This document shows positions 42,574-50,689 of a stretch of 64,000 nt of DNA, piece after piece. Position numbers and translations under genes: made by a program. The notes under the pieces are model-generated. The model saw nothing but the letters and a program-made list of their open reading frames with translations, made no database searches and was not told the DNA's origin. Where the stretch lies: the NCBI GenBank assembly GCA_039933105.1, contig JBDTOT010000007.1, positions 1 to 64,000 of the forward strand, given 5' to 3'. Position 1 is the first letter of the stretch. Every line of letters begins with the position of its first letter. The DNA is from FEN-1219 sp039933105 (GTDB lineage Bacteria > Pseudomonadota > Gammaproteobacteria > Steroidobacterales > Rariloculaceae).

Positions 42574-43190
42574 CTCGCGGCCTTACGGCGTAGCATCCAC
42601 GCGTGATGCAGGCGGACGCCGAGCAGCACCGCGAGCAGGAATGCGTACAGCAGCGGCTCAGAGATGTCGCGTTTCACCTGCCACCAGAAGTGCACCACGC
42701 CAAGCACACTGATCACGTAGACGAGGCGGTGCAGCTTGACCCAGTTTTTGCCGAGTGCGCGCTGCATTCGATTCGTCGAAGTGGCGGCAAGCGGTATCAA
42801 TAGTAGAAGTGCGGTAAATCCGACGGTGATGTACGGCCGTTTTGTGATGTCCTCGAAGACGTGGTCCCACGCGAACGCGAGATCGAGCCAAAGATACGTC
42901 GTGAAGTGCAGCACCGCGTAGAAGAACGCGAACAAACCGAGCAAGCGGCGGAACGAGATCAGCCGATTGAGCCCCGTCGAGCGCCGAATCGGCGTAATGG
43001 ACAGGGTCAGTAGCAGCAAATTCAGAGCGGTCTTGCCAAAGACGTTCAGTAGTTCCTGGACGGGATCCGCGCCGAGCGACAGGCCATGAAACTCAACGGC
43101 GCGCAGGACGGCCAGTCCGAATGGCGCCAGGCACGCGGCCCAAATGGCTACCTTGACGGAGACGACCCAACGCGGTGTCGCTACCGGCAC
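42567..43190 (-). CDS. msrQ: MsrQ, heme-binding membrane subunit
   Basis: Supplies electrons from the quinone pool to MsrP for repair of oxidised methionines in periplasmic proteins. It has 207 residues and about six membrane spans of the ferric-reductase-like family. The conserved set is TLSITPIRRSTGLNRLISFR, RRLLGLFAFFYAVLHFTTYL, then KRPYITVGFTALLLLIPLAA and WVKLHRLVYVISVLGVVHFW, with heme-ligand histidines. msrP ends three bases upstream. Confidence 0.93.
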   Translation of the reverse strand: MPVATPRWVVSVKVAIWAACLAPFGLAVLRAVEFHGLSLGADPVQELLNVFGKTALNLLLLTLSITPIRRSTGLNRLISFRRLLGLFAFFYAVLHFTTYLWLDLAFAWDHVFEDITKRPYITVGFTALLLLIPLAATSTNRMQRALGKNWVKLHRLVYVISVLGVVHFWWQVKRDISEPLLYAFLLAVLLGVRLHHAWMLRRKAASQ

Positions 43191-43193
43191 GCG

Positions 43194-44150
43194 TTAGAAG
43201 TTCTTGGCGAGATCGAGTCCGGTGTACAGGCTTGCGACTTGGTCGGAGTAGCCGTTGAACATCAGCGTGGGGGCTCGCGCTGCAAATAGGCCGCCACCGA
43301 GCTTCCTTTCGCTGGCTTGGCTCCAACGCGGGTGATCGACTTTCGGATTCACGTTGGAATAGAACCCGTACTCCTGCGGCGCGGCCATGTTCCAGCTTGT
43401 GAGCGGCCGCTTGTCCGTGAAGTGGATGCGGACGATCGATTTCGCGCTCTTGAAGCCATACTTCCACGGCACGACGATGCGAATCGGCGCGCCGTTCTGG
43501 TTCGGCAGCACCTTGCCGTAAACGCCGACGGTCGCGAGGGTCAGCGGATGCATGGCCTCCTCGATCGTGAGGCCCTCGCGATACGGCCACTCGAGCACGG
43601 GATAACGAATGCCCGGCATCTGGTTCCGATCGGCGAGCGTCAAGAACTGCACGAACTTGGCTTGCGACGTCGGCTCGAATCGCTTCAAGAGGTCGGCTAG
43701 CGGGAAGCCGACCCAGGGAATGACCATCGACCACGCTTCCACGCACCGCAGCCGATAAACCCGCTCCTCCAGCACGTGAGGCGCCAGGATGTCCTCGAGC
43801 GTGAACGTGCCGGTCTTCGCGGCCTCGCCCGAGACCTGAATCGACCACGGTTTGGTTTTCAACGTGTGCGCATTGACGGCGGGATCGCCTTTGCCGGTGC
43901 CGAACTCGTAGTAGTTGTTATACGTAGAGATGTCTTCGAAGCTGTTCGGCTTGTCCGTTAGGGAGCCGGGCCACTTCTTCACGTCCGCGAACTGGCCGTC
44001 GGCTGGAATCGTGGCCGCTTCGCATGCGGACATAATCGGTGGCACGAGCCCCACGGCTACGGCGGCCTTCAGCAGGGCGCGCCTGTTCAGGAATGCGCCC
44101 TCCGGTGTGATCTCGGAAGGTTTGATTCGTGTGTCTGGCTTGATACGCAT
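43194..44150 (-). CDS. msrP: MsrP, molybdopterin methionine sulfoxide reductase
   Basis: Periplasmic molybdopterin enzyme reducing methionine sulfoxide in envelope proteins. The ATG gives 318 residues and is preceded by GGTGG; a GTG at 44159 is also in frame. The Tat signal contains NRRALLKAAVAVGLVPPIMS. The Mo ligand is the Cys in RLRCVEAWSMVIPWVGFPLA, and PIRIVVPWKYGFKSAKSIVR and GFYSNVNPKVDHPRWSQA are typical. It forms an operon with msrQ. The 211-bp region before it is shared with divergent glnK. Confidence 0.95.
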   Translation of the reverse strand: MRIKPDTRIKPSEITPEGAFLNRRALLKAAVAVGLVPPIMSACEAATIPADGQFADVKKWPGSLTDKPNSFEDISTYNNYYEFGTGKGDPAVNAHTLKTKPWSIQVSGEAAKTGTFTLEDILAPHVLEERVYRLRCVEAWSMVIPWVGFPLADLLKRFEPTSQAKFVQFLTLADRNQMPGIRYPVLEWPYREGLTIEEAMHPLTLATVGVYGKVLPNQNGAPIRIVVPWKYGFKSAKSIVRIHFTDKRPLTSWNMAAPQEYGFYSNVNPKVDHPRWSQASERKLGGGLFAARAPTLMFNGYSDQVASLYTGLDLAKNF

Positions 44151-44361
44151 CGTGACCACCGTTTCTTTGAACTTCGATATTTCGGACGCTCCCCGCCGCT
44201 GAAAGTTGCGCGGATTTGCGCGACACGTCGAGCAGCTTCACAGGCTGCATAGCAACGCGCCGTCAGTTGGCTAGAATACGCCCGTACCGATAATTCACAA
44301 ATCCGCCAAACACGGGGCGCGAGACCCCGGAAAACACCCAATCAACTCTTAGGGGACGCTA

Positions 44362-44700
44362 ATGAAGCTCATAACGGCAGTCGTCAAACCGTTTCGCCTG
44401 GACGATGTGCGTAATGCACTGGCGGAAGTCGGCGTGCAGGGTATGACTGTGACCGAGGTCAAGGGCTTTGGTCGGCAACGCGGCCACACCGAGCTGTATC
44501 GCGGCGCCGAATACGTGGTCGATTTTCTGCCTAAAGTGAAGGTCGAGGTCGCCGTCACAGACGAGTTTGTCGAGCGCGTGATCGAGGCCATCATCGAAGC
44601 GGCCAAGACGGGCAAAGTCGGCGACGGCAAGATTTTCGTCACCGATCTTGCGCAGGTATACCGCATCAGAACCGGCGAAACCGGCGATCAAGCGATCTGA
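44362..44700 (+). CDS. glnK: Nitrogen regulatory PII protein GlnK
   Basis: A 112-residue PII signal protein linking nitrogen and energy status to AmtB. The T-loop GRQRGHTELYRGAEYVVDFL has the uridylylation tyrosine Y51. The B-loop (KTGKVGDGKIFV) and C-loop (YRIRTGETGDQAI) are intact. The name GlnK is chosen because it directly precedes amtB with 28 bp between. The leader holds a CGGGG/CCCCG hairpin (44313-44329) and a TAGAAT element (44272), but no clear sigma-54 site. Confidence 0.95.
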   Translation: MKLITAVVKPFRLDDVRNALAEVGVQGMTVTEVKGFGRQRGHTELYRGAEYVVDFLPKVKVEVAVTDEFVERVIEAIIEAAKTGKVGDGKIFVTDLAQVYRIRTGETGDQAI

Positions 44701-44728
44701 TTTTCCGCTAGCTCTGGGGGGGGCGAAC

Positions 44729-46009
44729 GTGACTAAGACAAAAAGTGCTGTTGCAGCACTGGTGGCGGCTTTGTGCCCGGCGATGGCGTTGGCACAAACG
44801 GTCGACAGCGGTGCGACGGCGTGGCTCCTGACGGCCACGTCCTTGGTGTTGATGATGACTCTGCCTGGCCTCGCGTTGTTCTACGGCGGTCTCGTGCGCA
44901 GTCGCAACGTGCTGTCGGTGCTGATGCAGTGTTTTGCGCTGTGTTGCATCGTATCGCTGATCTGGGTGGTGTTCGGCTATTCCGCTGCGTTCGCCGAGGG
45001 CAACGGCTTCATCGGCGGCCTGTCGAAGGCCTGGCTCAAGGGCGTCGAGATCAACACCGTGAGCGGGTTGGTCCCCGAGTCGGTGTTCACGATGTTCCAG
45101 CTGACGTTCGCGATTATCACGCCGGCCTTGATCGTCGGCGGGTTCGCGGAACGCACGCGTTTCGCCGGCATGTTGCTGTTCTCCATCCTATGGTTCGTGG
45201 TGGTGTATCTGCCGGTCACTCACTGGGTGTGGGGCGGCGGCTGGCTTGCGGCGATGGGCTTTCGTGACTTCGCCGGCGGCGCCGTCGTCCACGTGAATGC
45301 CGGTGTCGCTGCGCTCGTCGCGGCGCTCGTCGTCGGCAAGCGCACCGGATTCCCACACACTGCGATGCCGCCGCACAACCTCACGATGACGGTGACGGGC
45401 GCGTCGCTGCTGTGGGTCGGTTGGTTTGGCTTCAACGCGGGCAGTGCGCTCGCGGCCAACGGCGCGGCCGGTATGGCCATGCTCGTCACCCACGTCGGCG
45501 CTGCGGCGGGCGCCGTGGCCTGGATGACCCTCGAATGGATCAAGTTCGGCAAGCCGAGCGTGCTCGGCATCGTCACGGGCATGGTCGCCGGGCTTGGCAC
45601 GATCACTCCGGCCTCGGGTTTCGTGGGTCCGATGGGCGGCGTGATCATCGGGCTGGTCGCCGGCTTCGTGTGCTTTTTTGCCACCCAATTCGTGAAGCGG
45701 AAATTGAAGATCGACGACTCGCTCGACGTGTTCCCCGTTCATGGAGTCGGCGGTTTCACCGGGTTGCTGCTGACCGCAGTGTTCTCTTCGAAGTCGCTCG
45801 ATGGGGTAGGGCTGCCAGACGGTGTGTCGATCGGCACGCAGCTCATGACACAGCTGATCGGTGCGCTCGCCACGGCCCTGTGGTGCGGCATCGCGACGTT
45901 CGTGATCTTAAGGCTCGTGAATGCGGTCACGCCGCTGCGCGTGTCGTCCGAGCAGGAGAGCGACGGCCTCGATCTGGTGCTCCACGAAGAGCGCGGCTAC
46001 AGCCTCTAG
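44729..46009 (+). CDS. amtB: Ammonium transporter AmtB
   Basis: A channel for ammonia in the inner membrane, 426 residues with a cleaved signal and about 11 spans. The GTG at 44729 follows a G-rich ribosome site; an in-frame start at 44648 lies inside glnK. The signal is KSAVAALVAALCPAMALAQT. The pore histidine context HVNAGVAALVAALVVGKR and DVFPVHGVGGFTGLLLTAVF are present, as is LFYGGLVRSRNVLSVLMQ. It ends with a cytosolic tail (SSEQESDGLDLVLHEERGYS). The stop shares CTAG with the convergent histidine kinase stop. Confidence 0.95.
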   Translation: MTKTKSAVAALVAALCPAMALAQTVDSGATAWLLTATSLVLMMTLPGLALFYGGLVRSRNVLSVLMQCFALCCIVSLIWVVFGYSAAFAEGNGFIGGLSKAWLKGVEINTVSGLVPESVFTMFQLTFAIITPALIVGGFAERTRFAGMLLFSILWFVVVYLPVTHWVWGGGWLAAMGFRDFAGGAVVHVNAGVAALVAALVVGKRTGFPHTAMPPHNLTMTVTGASLLWVGWFGFNAGSALAANGAAGMAMLVTHVGAAAGAVAWMTLEWIKFGKPSVLGIVTGMVAGLGTITPASGFVGPMGGVIIGLVAGFVCFFATQFVKRKLKIDDSLDVFPVHGVGGFTGLLLTAVFSSKSLDGVGLPDGVSIGTQLMTQLIGALATALWCGIATFVILRLVNAVTPLRVSSEQESDGLDLVLHEERGYSL

Positions 46010-47364
46010 GCAGCTTGTGCGGGAGTGGCTCCGAGCGGCAGCTTGAGATCGATCTCGAGCCCGCCGCCGTTGCGATTGCGCGCGGTGACGCTCCCACCGT
46101 GCAGCTCGGTCACGCGCGTGGTGATCGCCAGGCCGATCCCTTGGCCGCCTTTCTGGTGATCGCGGCTTTTATCGGTGCGGTAGAACGGTTCGAAGATCCG
46201 CGACAGCTCCGAGTCCGGCACGCCCGGCCCGCGGTCGAGCACGCGTACGAGCGCTTCATCGGCGCTCGAAGTCGCTTCGACTTGGACCGGTTGCCCTGGG
46301 TCGCCATAGATCAGCGCATTACGGACGACGTTTTCGATGGCGCTCTTGAGGCCGTCGGCGTCGCCGCGGACCTCGATCGGGCCGCTCGTCGTGAGCTCGA
46401 CGCGGCTCGCCGGATGCTCGAAGCGCGCGTCGTCCACCACTTCGCCGACGAGTTGATCGAGGCGCACCGACTCGCGACGCGGCGCCGAGGCAGTACGAAG
46501 GCGCGTCAGAGTCATCACCTGGCCGATCAATGCGTCGAGCTTCTCGGCCTCGCGCTCGATGCGGTCCAAGTCCGATTGCGCTTGCGCGCCGGCCCGGCGC
46601 TGGGCGAGGGCGAGCGCCATGCGGATCCGCGCGAGCGGCGAGCGCAACTCGTGCGAGACATCGCGCAGCAGCGTCTCCTTCGCCGTGACGAGCGCTTGAA
46701 TGCGTTCGGCCATTGCGTCGAAGTCGCGCGCCAGTGTGCCGACCTCGTCGCTGCGCCGATTGAACGGCCGCCCGACGCGTGTCTCCAACGCACCGGCCGC
46801 GAGCGCACGGCTCGCCTTCTGGAGGCGCATGATCGGCGACGACAGGTAGCGCGCGAGTAGCACCGACATGATGGCGGACGCCAAGATCGCGATGCTGATC
46901 ACGGCCACCGGCGTGCCCGGCCACATCAGGATGCCGAGCACCGTAACCGGCGCCCGTGCGAACAGCAGCCGGTACTCCTCGTTGCTCGGGCCGATCAAGT
47001 GCGGAGTCAGCTGCATCGGCCGCAAGTTCGCCGGCTGCACCGGGCGCCGAAAGGGGCGCGTCGCGAGCAAACGCGCGAGCTCGCGAGGCATAGCGCGGCC
47101 GAGCAACTCGTCGCCGCGCTCGTTGGTCACCAGCAGCACTATGCCCGGCGACGGCCGGGGATTGTTGAACAGCCAGCCCTTGAGTTCCCGCTCGCCGCCG
47201 TGCGCGAGCGCCCCGGCGACTTCTTCGATGATCTTGTCACGACCTTCGACGTTCACCTGATCGAGCGCAGTGCTCGCCAGACGAAAGCTCACGTAGACGA
47301 CTCCGACCAGCGTGACGGTCATCGCTACTGTGAAAAAGACGAAGATTTTCCAAAACAGACCCAT
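46006..47364 (-). CDS. Sensor histidine kinase (CpxA/EnvZ-like)
   Basis: Inner-membrane kinase of 452 residues. A first span (IFVFFTVAMTVTLVGVVYVS) and a second near residue 150-175 enclose a periplasmic sensor region. HAMP follows, then the H-box DVSHELRSPLARIRMALA with the phospho-accepting His, N-box NVVRNALIYG, DRGPGVP, FEPFYRTDKSRDHQ and GQGIGLAITTRV. The kinase core is complete. It is read with the response regulator five bases upstream. The signal is unknown; envelope stress is suggested only by family resemblance. Confidence 0.92.
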   Translation of the reverse strand: MGLFWKIFVFFTVAMTVTLVGVVYVSFRLASTALDQVNVEGRDKIIEEVAGALAHGGERELKGWLFNNPRPSPGIVLLVTNERGDELLGRAMPRELARLLATRPFRRPVQPANLRPMQLTPHLIGPSNEEYRLLFARAPVTVLGILMWPGTPVAVISIAILASAIMSVLLARYLSSPIMRLQKASRALAAGALETRVGRPFNRRSDEVGTLARDFDAMAERIQALVTAKETLLRDVSHELRSPLARIRMALALAQRRAGAQAQSDLDRIEREAEKLDALIGQVMTLTRLRTASAPRRESVRLDQLVGEVVDDARFEHPASRVELTTSGPIEVRGDADGLKSAIENVVRNALIYGDPGQPVQVEATSSADEALVRVLDRGPGVPDSELSRIFEPFYRTDKSRDHQKGGQGIGLAITTRVTELHGGSVTARNRNGGGLEIDLKLPLGATPAQAA

Positions 47365-47369
47365 GGCGC

Positions 47370-48068
47370 CTACCCCTGCGGGGGCACGAGCACATAGCCG
47401 CTGCCGCGGATGCTGCGGATCAACACATCGGCATCGGCGTCGCCGCCGAGCTTGCGACGCAGGTTGCTGATGTGCGTGTCGAGGCTCCGATCGTCCGGCA
47501 ACAACTGGCGGCCGAGCGCGGTGCGGGTAAGCGCCTCTCGCGACACGACTTCACCCGGCGAGCGCATCAGCGTCACGAGGATCACGAACTCGGCGTTCGT
47601 GAGCTTTAGCGGATTTTCATTTATCCACGCCTCGCGGCGCGGCAGATTCACGCGCAGATCGCCGACGCTGACCTCCATGGGCTCGTCCCCGTCCGTTTCC
47701 GACGTGCGCCGCAGGATGGCCTTGATGCGAGCGAGCAATTCGCGCGGGTTGAAAGGCTTCGACAGGTAGTCGTCGGCGCCGAGATCGAGCCCGATGATTC
47801 GATCGACGTCGTCGCCCCGCGCCGTCAGCATCAGGACCGGCGTTTTCGCGCCCGTCTCGCGCAGCTGCTTCAGGACATCGAATCCCGAGAGGCCGGGCAG
47901 CATCACGTCGAGGACAATGAGATCGAAATTCTCGCGCTGGGCGCTGCGCAGTCCCGCGACTCCCGACGCCACGGCCGTGAGCTCTATGCCCTCGGGCGCA
48001 AGGTATTCGATGAGCATCTCGGAGAGACGTATGTCGTCGTCGATGATGAGTAGGCGATGGTCGGCCAA
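47370..48068 (-). CDS. OmpR-family response regulator (CpxR-like)
   Basis: A 232-residue transcription regulator. The receiver domain has LLIIDDDIRLSEMLIEYL, the phosphoacceptor Asp in DLIVLDVMLPGLSGFDVL, the conserved MLTARGDDVDRI and the Lys in YLSKPFNPREL. The winged helix is C-terminal (NENPLKLTNAEFVILVTLM, then VSREALTRTALGRQLLPDDR) and ends with VDxH-type LDTHISNLRRKLGG. It is the first gene of the pair with the kinase. Confidence 0.93.
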   Translation of the reverse strand: MADHRLLIIDDDIRLSEMLIEYLAPEGIELTAVASGVAGLRSAQRENFDLIVLDVMLPGLSGFDVLKQLRETGAKTPVLMLTARGDDVDRIIGLDLGADDYLSKPFNPRELLARIKAILRRTSETDGDEPMEVSVGDLRVNLPRREAWINENPLKLTNAEFVILVTLMRSPGEVVSREALTRTALGRQLLPDDRSLDTHISNLRRKLGGDADADVLIRSIRGSGYVLVPPQG

Positions 48069-48156
48069 GTTCTAGGCTCCTTAATCGAGGAAAATTGCCA
48101 CAAAAGGCTCGGCGGGCCAAAGGGTACAGCAGGCAGGAACAGAATTATTGAGACTC

Positions 48157-49245
48157 TTAGGCCTGCTCCAACGGCCACAAGTCGAGCTGCGGCCGAGACT
48201 TTTGGAGTGGTGTGAATAGCGAGGTATTCAGCGTGAAATCCCGGGTCAGGCCGTAAGCGCGCTGCGCCCGCTTGAAGCGCGCTCGGAGGAGCTGCGCGAA
48301 CGGCCCATTGCCGCGCTGGCGGCTCCCAAAGGCGGGGTCGTTGAGGGCCCCCTCGCGCATCTGCCGGATCAGGGAAAGCACGTGTTCCGCGCGGTCGGGG
48401 TACTGCGCATGCAGCCACTCGACGAACAACGGTTCCACCTCGTGCGGCAGGCGCAGCAAAACGTACCCAGCTCTGATCGCGCCGTGCTTCGCCGCCGCCC
48501 CGAGCATGCGTTCGAGCTCGTGGTCGTTGAGCGCCGGAATGATCGGCGCGACCAGGACACCCGTGGGTACTCCGGCATCCGTCAACGCGCGGATCATGTG
48601 CAGGCGCTGCTCCGGGCCGGCCGTTCGCGGTTCCATGCGGCGCTTCAAATCGTGGTCGAGTGTCGTGAGGCTGACGTTGACGGCTACGAGCTCGTGGCGC
48701 GCGAGCTCTGCAAGCAGATCGAGATCGCGCAATACCAGCGAGCCTTTCGTCACTATCGTCAGCGGATGCTTCAGCTCAAGAAGCAGCTCGAGAAGGCTTC
48801 GCGTCACCCGCAGCTCGCGCTCGATCGGCTGATAAGGATCCGTGTTTGTGCCGAACGCGATCGGGCTCACGGTGTAGCTGCGAGCAGCTAGCTCGGCGCG
48901 CAACAGCTCGCGCGCATTCGGTTTGTAGAAAAGCTGCGTTTCGAAGTCCCGCCCCGGCGACAGGTCGAGGTAGGAGTGCGTCGCGCGCGCGTAACAGTAG
49001 ATGCAGCCGTGCTCGCACCCCCGGTAAGGGTTGATGGAGCGGTCGAATGGCAGGTCCGGCGATCGGTTGCGCGCGATGATGCTGCGCGCCGTATCGATGT
49101 GCAGCGTAGTCGCGAGACGCGGCGGCTCGCCGCCGTCGGCGGCCGCTGCTGCCGCCAGCGCGTCGAGGTCCGGCTCGCGCTCGTGGCGCGCGAACCGCCC
49201 GGCTGCGTTCGAGAGGGCGCCGCGACCTTTGATCGGACCATCCAT
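48157..49245 (-). CDS. PA0069-family radical SAM protein
   Basis: A 362-residue iron-sulfur radical SAM enzyme. The three-cysteine cluster motif CEHGCIYCYAR sits in NPYRGCEHGCIYCYAR. The family N-terminus is KGRGALSNAAGRFA. LLELKHPLTIVTKG and VNVSLTTLDHDLKRRMEPRT are also typical of PA0069-like proteins. The ATG at 49245 (MDGPIKGRGALSN) fits the family; the frame is open up to 49320, overlapping the upstream gene. The reaction is not known. Related SplB-like enzymes act on DNA photoproducts, but this group has not been shown to. Confidence 0.9.
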   Translation of the reverse strand: MDGPIKGRGALSNAAGRFARHEREPDLDALAAAAAADGGEPPRLATTLHIDTARSIIARNRSPDLPFDRSINPYRGCEHGCIYCYARATHSYLDLSPGRDFETQLFYKPNARELLRAELAARSYTVSPIAFGTNTDPYQPIERELRVTRSLLELLLELKHPLTIVTKGSLVLRDLDLLAELARHELVAVNVSLTTLDHDLKRRMEPRTAGPEQRLHMIRALTDAGVPTGVLVAPIIPALNDHELERMLGAAAKHGAIRAGYVLLRLPHEVEPLFVEWLHAQYPDRAEHVLSLIRQMREGALNDPAFGSRQRGNGPFAQLLRARFKRAQRAYGLTRDFTLNTSLFTPLQKSRPQLDLWPLEQA

Positions 49246-49291
49246 CAGCTGCTGCCGCGTGTCTTCGCCATGGCGCGTCGCGACGGCGCCG

Positions 49292-50689
49292 TCAGCCTTT
49301 CTTGTCGTCGGCGCCCGCATCGTCGTCCCGGCCTTTGCCTTTGCCGCGGGTCTTCTTTTCTTTTTCGACGTAGTAGCGGAAGTAATGCGTGGACTTCACG
49401 CTGGTCGTCAACGCCGGATTGCCGGCGACGAGCCTCGGCCTGAAGTGTGTCTCGCGCAGCCGACGGTCGTACTGCGACTGGATCGGCGTGGGGTCCCGGT
49501 CGTCACCCAAACCCACGATGGTCACGTTCGACGGCAGCCCCTCCGGCGAGACGTTGAAGTTGAACTGGACCTGCGTCCATGCGTACGGACGCGAACGCGT
49601 GTTGCGGTCGACGGCGTTCAGCGGAGCGACGAAGTCGATCATGGTCGGCGCGCTGAAGTAGGTACCCACGTCGAATTGGGGCTCTTGCGCGAGCGCGGCC
49701 CAAGCTTGGCTGTAGTACTCGCGCGCGCCCGTCGCATCGTTGGCCACGGTGGCCCAGTCGCCAAGCACTGCCAGCGACAGGCCGCGTTCGACTGCGTCGC
49801 CGTCCGGAACGTGATCGACCAGCGTGGCCAGCTGATCGCGGTGCTCGGTCTTGCTGACCTGACTGATCAATAGATCGATCTTCACGATCCGGCGTAAGGG
49901 GCCGAGCAAGGCCGCGTCGGTGTCGCCGTGCGTCGCCGTTTGCGACTTCAACACCTCTTCGTACTGCTTCTCTGCGCTTTCGGGTAGGCGCGAACGCTCG
50001 TAGTAGTTCCCTAGCACGTACCGAAACGGAATCACGCGTGGATCATCCGCGCCGAATCGGCGCACGGCGTTGTCGAGCCGGTCGAGCTGCCTGCGCTGGG
50101 CTTCCGTCGTGTCGCCGAGGCCGAGGTATGCAGTCGTGATGTCGTCCAGCAACGGCGACTGTTCGACGTTGAACAGACCGAGGTTGCGCTGACTGATGTT
50201 CTGGGCGGTTTCGAGCGTCGTGACGGCTTCGGCGTAGCGGGCGCCGCGGATGTAGCTGCGACCGAGACCCCGGTAGACGTCGATCAGCGTCGGGGTGAAC
50301 TCGCCTTCGGCTTTCGCGATCAGCGCGAGTGCTTCGAGATAGCGCGATTCCGCGGCGTCGACTTCCCGAAGCTCCGCATGAATCCGGCCGAGCGCGGCGA
50401 GGTCGATGGCGTATGGCACGTCGTGCGGTGACTGCTGCTGCGCAGCGACCACGTCTTGCGCGACCTTCAGAGCGGCCGGGTATTCCCGGCCCGCGACTTG
50501 CGCGTCGCGGGCGCGGCGCATCGCCTGCAGGGCCGACGCGTCGGCGGCTCCCGCCGCGCTTTCAGCCGCGGGCACGGCCGGTGCCGGATCGGTTTGCTGG
50601 GCGTGAACGTGCGCCCCGAGCAGGGCGCCGGCCAGCACTGCGATTGCCAAGTTACTTACGTTTCGAACGCTTGCTCTCTTTCTTTGCAT
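49292..50689 (-). CDS. Exported TPR-like protein with TonB-like C-terminus, second paralogue
   Basis: A 465-residue exported protein starting MQRKRASVRNVSNLAIAVLA with a signal peptide. The middle (about 60-330) is helical TPR-like repeat, for example YLEALALIAKAEGEFTPTLI. The C-terminal 100 residues hold a TonB-type pattern, VQFNFNVSPEGLPSNVTIVG and YDRRLRETHFRPRLVAGNPA. It ends with a Lys/Asp-rich tail. Its start lies 38 bp inside the upstream paralogue, so the two are translationally coupled. The N-terminal 60 residues are Ala/Pro-rich. Function is unknown; an envelope scaffold is possible. Confidence 0.75.
   Translation of the reverse strand: MQRKRASVRNVSNLAIAVLAGALLGAHVHAQQTDPAPAVPAAESAAGAADASALQAMRRARDAQVAGREYPAALKVAQDVVAAQQQSPHDVPYAIDLAALGRIHAELREVDAAESRYLEALALIAKAEGEFTPTLIDVYRGLGRSYIRGARYAEAVTTLETAQNISQRNLGLFNVEQSPLLDDITTAYLGLGDTTEAQRRQLDRLDNAVRRFGADDPRVIPFRYVLGNYYERSRLPESAEKQYEEVLKSQTATHGDTDAALLGPLRRIVKIDLLISQVSKTEHRDQLATLVDHVPDGDAVERGLSLAVLGDWATVANDATGAREYYSQAWAALAQEPQFDVGTYFSAPTMIDFVAPLNAVDRNTRSRPYAWTQVQFNFNVSPEGLPSNVTIVGLGDDRDPTPIQSQYDRRLRETHFRPRLVAGNPALTTSVKSTHYFRYYVEKEKKTRGKGKGRDDDAGADDKKG

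Noticed and set aside
44151..44361. Sigma-54 promoter for glnK-amtB
   Set aside because: No GG-N10-GC pair with a matching context was found in the leader; a TAGAAT at 44272 is the only promoter-like element and has no good -35.
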